Assembly (NCBI GenBank): GCA_002373165.1
Contig: DFJS01000074.1
Coordinates: 17,272 to 25,262, forward strand
DNA length: 7,991 nucleotides
From: Ruminococcus sp. UBA3665
Lineage (GTDB): Bacteria; Bacillota; Clostridia; Oscillospirales; Ruminococcaceae
Direction: 5' to 3'
Shown: one piece after another, positions 5,660-7,991 of the stretch
Numbering within the stretch: position 1 is the first letter of the stretch
Layout of the letters: each line of letters begins with the position of its first letter
The notes under the pieces: model-generated
Told to the model about the DNA's origin: nothing
Seen by the model: only the letters and a program-made list of their open reading frames with translations
Database searches by the model: none
Translations under genes and position numbers: made by a program

Positions 5660-7711
5660 ATGACAAGATTATTCCAATCCATCGAAAATCTGAAAAGTGT
5701 CAGCAAAACAAGATTTAAAATCTATCAGAAAATCGGCATACTGACTCCCTATGATCTGCTGTATTACCTCCCCAGAGCTTATAAAGACTACCGCGAACCC
5801 GTGCCCGTTGCCGATGCTGTGCCCGATGTGCAGAACGTTGTGAAAGTTACTGTTACCAGAAAAAAAAATCCGGTCTGCACCAGCCGCGGCTTGCAGATCT
5901 TTCAGGCTGATGCTGTCGATGACCAGAATACAGAACTGGGAATTGTCATCTTTAATCAAAGATTTACCTTTCATGCTCTGGAAGTCGGCAAAAGCTATAT
6001 CATGTACGGAAAAATTGTCATCAATCAGCGCGATAACAGGCTGGATATCCAGAATCCGCAGCTTCTCAAAGATATGGAAAATCCTATTGAAGCTGTCTAT
6101 CCTCAGACAACCGGTCTCACCAGCCCTATGATCAGAACCAATATCAAAGAATGCCTTCAGATTCTGGATGAAGATTCTTTTGAAACTCTGCCCTCTGCCA
6201 TCCGGGACAGATACAGGCTGATGGCTCTGCCTAAAGCACTGCATACAATTCATCAGCCGGAAACGCTGGAACAGATCGATCAGGCAAAACACAGAATCGC
6301 TTTTGAAGAATTATTAAGACTCCAGCTGGGATTATATCTCCTGAAACTCCGCGCCGAAAAGAAAACAGAATACCCTATGCAGCAGATTTCTATCCAGCCC
6401 TTCCGGGACAGCCTGCCCTTCTCTATGACTTCCGCACAGGAAAAGGCAGTACAGGAAATTCTTAAAGATATGACGGGCGATTCGCCGATGAACAGACTTT
6501 TGCAGGGTGATGTCGGCAGCGGAAAAACTGCTGTCGCGGCGGCAGCATGTTATTTCTGCGCCCGGAACGGCTGCCAGAGCGTTCTGATGACCCCTACTGA
6601 AATTCTGGCCGAACAGCATTATCATACCCTTACAGGCTTTCTGGAAGGTCTTGGCGTTCGTGTCACGCTCCTGACAGGCTCGCTCTCTGCCAAACAGAAA
6701 AAACTTCGCTGTGCCGAAATTGCGGACGGCTCCGTTCAGGTAATTGTCGGAACTCATGCCGTGTTCCAGAAAGCTGTGGAATATCAGAAATTAGGCCTTG
6801 TCATCACAGATGAACAGCATCGCTTCGGAGTCGCCCAGAGAAATGCCCTCGCCCAGAAAGGCGGCGCACCTCATAAGCTTGTCATGTCCGCTACCCCTAT
6901 TCCCAGAACACTCGCCCTTATGGTTTACGGCGATCTGGAAGTCTCTGTGCTGGATGTTATGCCCAACGGCCGCCTTCCGGTTCAGACTTTCGCTATTACC
7001 GGAAAACTCCGCCAGAGAGCCGTCAATTTTATGATTCAGGAATTGCAGAAAGGCCGTCAGGCTTATATCGTCTGCCCGGCTATCTCTGAAAATGAAGAAT
7101 CTGATTCCGAACTGAAAGCCGTTACGGCTTATGCCGAACAAATCAGACAAAATGCCCTCAAAGACTGGAAAGTCGATATCCTTCACGGCCAGATGTCCGC
7201 CCAGGAAAAAGAAATGACTATGAAAAAATTTCATGATCATCAAATCGATGTCCTGATCTGTACAACCGTTGTGGAAGTCGGCGTGGACGTTTCTAACGCT
7301 ACTGTCATGATGATCGAGGATGCCGAACGCTTCGGCCTGTCACAGCTGCATCAGCTCCGCGGACGCGTCGGAAGAAGTTCTTTCCAGAGCTATTGCATTC
7401 TCGTAACCGAACATGCTACAGATGAGGCGCGGGAACGTCTCAAGCTCCTCAGCAGTACAACCGACGGCTTTCAGGTTGCAGAAGCTGACCTCCGGATGAG
7501 AGGCCCCGGCGATTTCTTCGGCAGTATGCAGCACGGCCTTCCGCCTTTGAAGCTCGCCAAACTTACTGATACTAAAATGCTCCATGAGGTGCAGGAAGCT
7601 GCCCGGATTCTGATTATGGATGACCCTGATTTCCAAAAGCCGGAACATCATTCCCTGTATATGGATATTGCTTATCTGTTCTTTAAGTACGGTGTCAGCG
7701 GACTGAATTGA
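5660..7711 (+). CDS. recG: ATP-dependent DNA helicase RecG
   Basis: A double-strand DNA translocase of superfamily 2 that regresses stalled replication forks and migrates Holliday junctions, acting in recombination repair. The protein has 683 residues (E. coli about 693, B. subtilis about 682). The N-terminal wedge/OB-fold domain covers about 1-250. Helicase motifs follow in order: Walker A GDVGSGKT (283-290), motif II DEQH (384-387), motif III SATPIPRT (from 410), and motif VI QLRGRVGRS (565-573). The conserved C-terminal ADLRMRGPGDFFG segment is also present. All catalytic motifs look intact. The N-terminal LKGVGPKRA-type motif is instead LKSVSKTRF (11-19). The start at 5660 has a full AGGAGGT (5648-5654) at 5 nt spacing. 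It is the last gene of the unit that begins at the promoter near 2683. In B. subtilis sdaAB-sdaAA lies between yloV and recG; here that place holds the zinc-ribbon gene. Confidence 0.97.
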   Translation: MTRLFQSIENLKSVSKTRFKIYQKIGILTPYDLLYYLPRAYKDYREPVPVADAVPDVQNVVKVTVTRKKNPVCTSRGLQIFQADAVDDQNTELGIVIFNQRFTFHALEVGKSYIMYGKIVINQRDNRLDIQNPQLLKDMENPIEAVYPQTTGLTSPMIRTNIKECLQILDEDSFETLPSAIRDRYRLMALPKALHTIHQPETLEQIDQAKHRIAFEELLRLQLGLYLLKLRAEKKTEYPMQQISIQPFRDSLPFSMTSAQEKAVQEILKDMTGDSPMNRLLQGDVGSGKTAVAAAACYFCARNGCQSVLMTPTEILAEQHYHTLTGFLEGLGVRVTLLTGSLSAKQKKLRCAEIADGSVQVIVGTHAVFQKAVEYQKLGLVITDEQHRFGVAQRNALAQKGGAPHKLVMSATPIPRTLALMVYGDLEVSVLDVMPNGRLPVQTFAITGKLRQRAVNFMIQELQKGRQAYIVCPAISENEESDSELKAVTAYAEQIRQNALKDWKVDILHGQMSAQEKEMTMKKFHDHQIDVLICTTVVEVGVDVSNATVMMIEDAERFGLSQLHQLRGRVGRSSFQSYCILVTEHATDEARERLKLLSSTTDGFQVAEADLRMRGPGDFFGSMQHGLPPLKLAKLTDTKMLHEVQEAARILIMDDPDFQKPEHHSLYMDIAYLFFKYGVSGLN

Positions 7712-7750
7712 TAATCTTTTACAAGATTCAACACTGAATTTCTTCTGCTG

Positions 7751-7782
7751 TTTGTCCAAAACTGACAAAATCAAATTTTTTT
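7751..7782 (+). terminator. Possible weak terminator after recG
   Basis: TTTGTC (7751-7756) pairs with GACAAA (7764-7769) across a 7-nt loop, and a T7 run follows at 7776-7782. The stem is only 6 bp, AT-rich, and separated from the Ts by 6 nt, so it would be weak. An even weaker 6-bp AT-rich stem lies at 7713-7728. This T-run also belongs to the AT-rich tract of the tRNA promoter, which may be its real role. Confidence 0.25.
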
Positions 7783-7822
7783 GCAAAAAACTGTTGACAA
7801 AATCTGAAAAGTGTGATATACT
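7770..7822 (+). promoter_or_regulatory. Strong tRNA-operon promoter with UP-like element
   Basis: Consensus -35 TTGACA (7794-7799), a 17-nt spacer, and -10 TATACT (7817-7822) with an extended -10 TG at 7814-7815. Upstream, 7770-7790 is almost pure A/T: a T7 run, GC, then an A6 run (7785-7790), just above the -35. That is where an UP element contacted by the RNA polymerase alpha subunits lies in stable-RNA promoters. Transcription would start near 7829. This is the best promoter in the window and fits the tRNA genes 50 nt downstream. Confidence 0.92.
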
Positions 7823-7830
7823 GTAATAGT

Positions 7831-7869
7831 CGCAAGGATGAAAGAACAAAAAACTTGAAAAGACTTGCG
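7831..7869 (+). other. Inverted repeat in the tRNA leader
   Basis: CGCAAG (7831-7836) is perfectly complementary to CTTGCG (7864-7869) across a 27-nt A-rich loop. The first arm starts within about 2 nt of the predicted transcript 5' end, so the stem would cap the leader upstream of tRNA-Val. It may shape 5' leader processing of the tRNA precursor. The complementarity is seen; the role is inferred. Confidence 0.45.
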
Positions 7870-7881
7870 CCAGCGAACGGT

Positions 7882-7954
7882 GGGAGCTTAGCTCAGCTGG
7901 GAGAGCATCTGCCTTACAAGCAGAGGGTCACAGGTTCGAGCCCTGTAGCTCCCA
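7882..7954 (+). tRNA. tRNA-Val (anticodon UAC)
   Basis: A complete 73-nt cloverleaf. The acceptor stem GGGAGCT (7882-7888) pairs with AGCTCCC (7947-7953), with discriminator A at 7954. The D arm is GCTC/GAGC (7891-7894 and 7903-7906). The anticodon stem is TCTGC/GCAGA (7908-7912 and 7920-7924), with loop CTTACAA and anticodon TAC at 7915-7917. A 5-nt variable region follows. The T arm is ACAGG/CCTGT with loop TTCGAGC. All stems pair perfectly. The UAC anticodon reads GUA and other GUN valine codons. The 3' CCA is not encoded (the sequence continues CTT), so it must be added after transcription. Confidence 0.98.
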
Positions 7955-7963
7955 CTTAAAATT

Positions 7964-7991
7964 GGCCTGGTAGTTCAGTTGGTTAGAACGC
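7964..7991 (+). tRNA. tRNA-Asp, partial (cut by window end)
   Basis: The 5' part of a tRNA, 9 nt after tRNA-Val. It has acceptor strand GGCCTGG (7964-7970), then TA, and a D arm GTTC/GAAC (7973-7976 and 7986-7989) around the loop AGTTGGTTA. The stretch GGTAGTTCAGTTGGTTAGAA is characteristic of bacterial tRNA-Asp, and Val-Asp is a common tRNA order in Bacillota. The anticodon lies beyond the window, so the identity is inferred. Confidence 0.82.

Overview
The window looks like ordinary chromosome of a low-to-moderate GC Bacillota (Firmicutes). Clostridia are most likely, judging by the DnaK C-terminal half (for example the substrate-binding domain and the acidic DDDVIDADF tail). Negativicutes cannot be excluded. 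Support comes from the dnaK-dnaJ order, the neighbouring yloU-fakA(yloV)-recG genes, AGGAGG-type ribosome binding sites and sigma-A-type promoters. All protein genes lie on the + strand.

Layout. (1) Positions 1-2629: the 3' end of the heat-shock chaperone operon, with a 5'-truncated dnaK followed by dnaJ. The 97-nt gap between them holds a GC-rich hairpin and an unusual dnaJ ribosome binding site. A strong intrinsic terminator (2637-2672) closes the operon. (2) Positions 2683-7711: a second transcription unit that starts at an extended -10 promoter just after the terminator. It contains yloU (Asp23/Gls24 family), fakA/yloV (fatty acid kinase, ATP-binding subunit), a zinc-ribbon gene of unknown function that appears frameshifted, and recG (branch-migration helicase). 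Gene spacings are 15-24 nt with no clear internal terminator, so the genes are probably cotranscribed. (3) Positions 7712-7991: an AT-rich spacer with a near-consensus promoter and UP-like tract, a leader with a long-range inverted repeat, tRNA-Val(UAC), and the start of what is very probably tRNA-Asp, cut by the window end.

How the genes work together. DnaK and DnaJ are partners in protein folding: DnaJ delivers clients and stimulates DnaK ATPase. FakA activates exogenous fatty acids with FakB (DegV-type) proteins, which are not encoded here. RecG remodels stalled forks and recombination intermediates. The yloU-fakA-recG linkage is widespread in Bacillota and does not imply a shared pathway.

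I found no mobile element, CRISPR array, phage gene or evident new system. The points most worth a second look are the frameshifted zinc-ribbon gene, the hairpin between the dnaJ Shine-Dalgarno sequence and its start codon, an apparent one-residue-longer DnaK interdomain linker, and a degenerate N-terminal motif in RecG.
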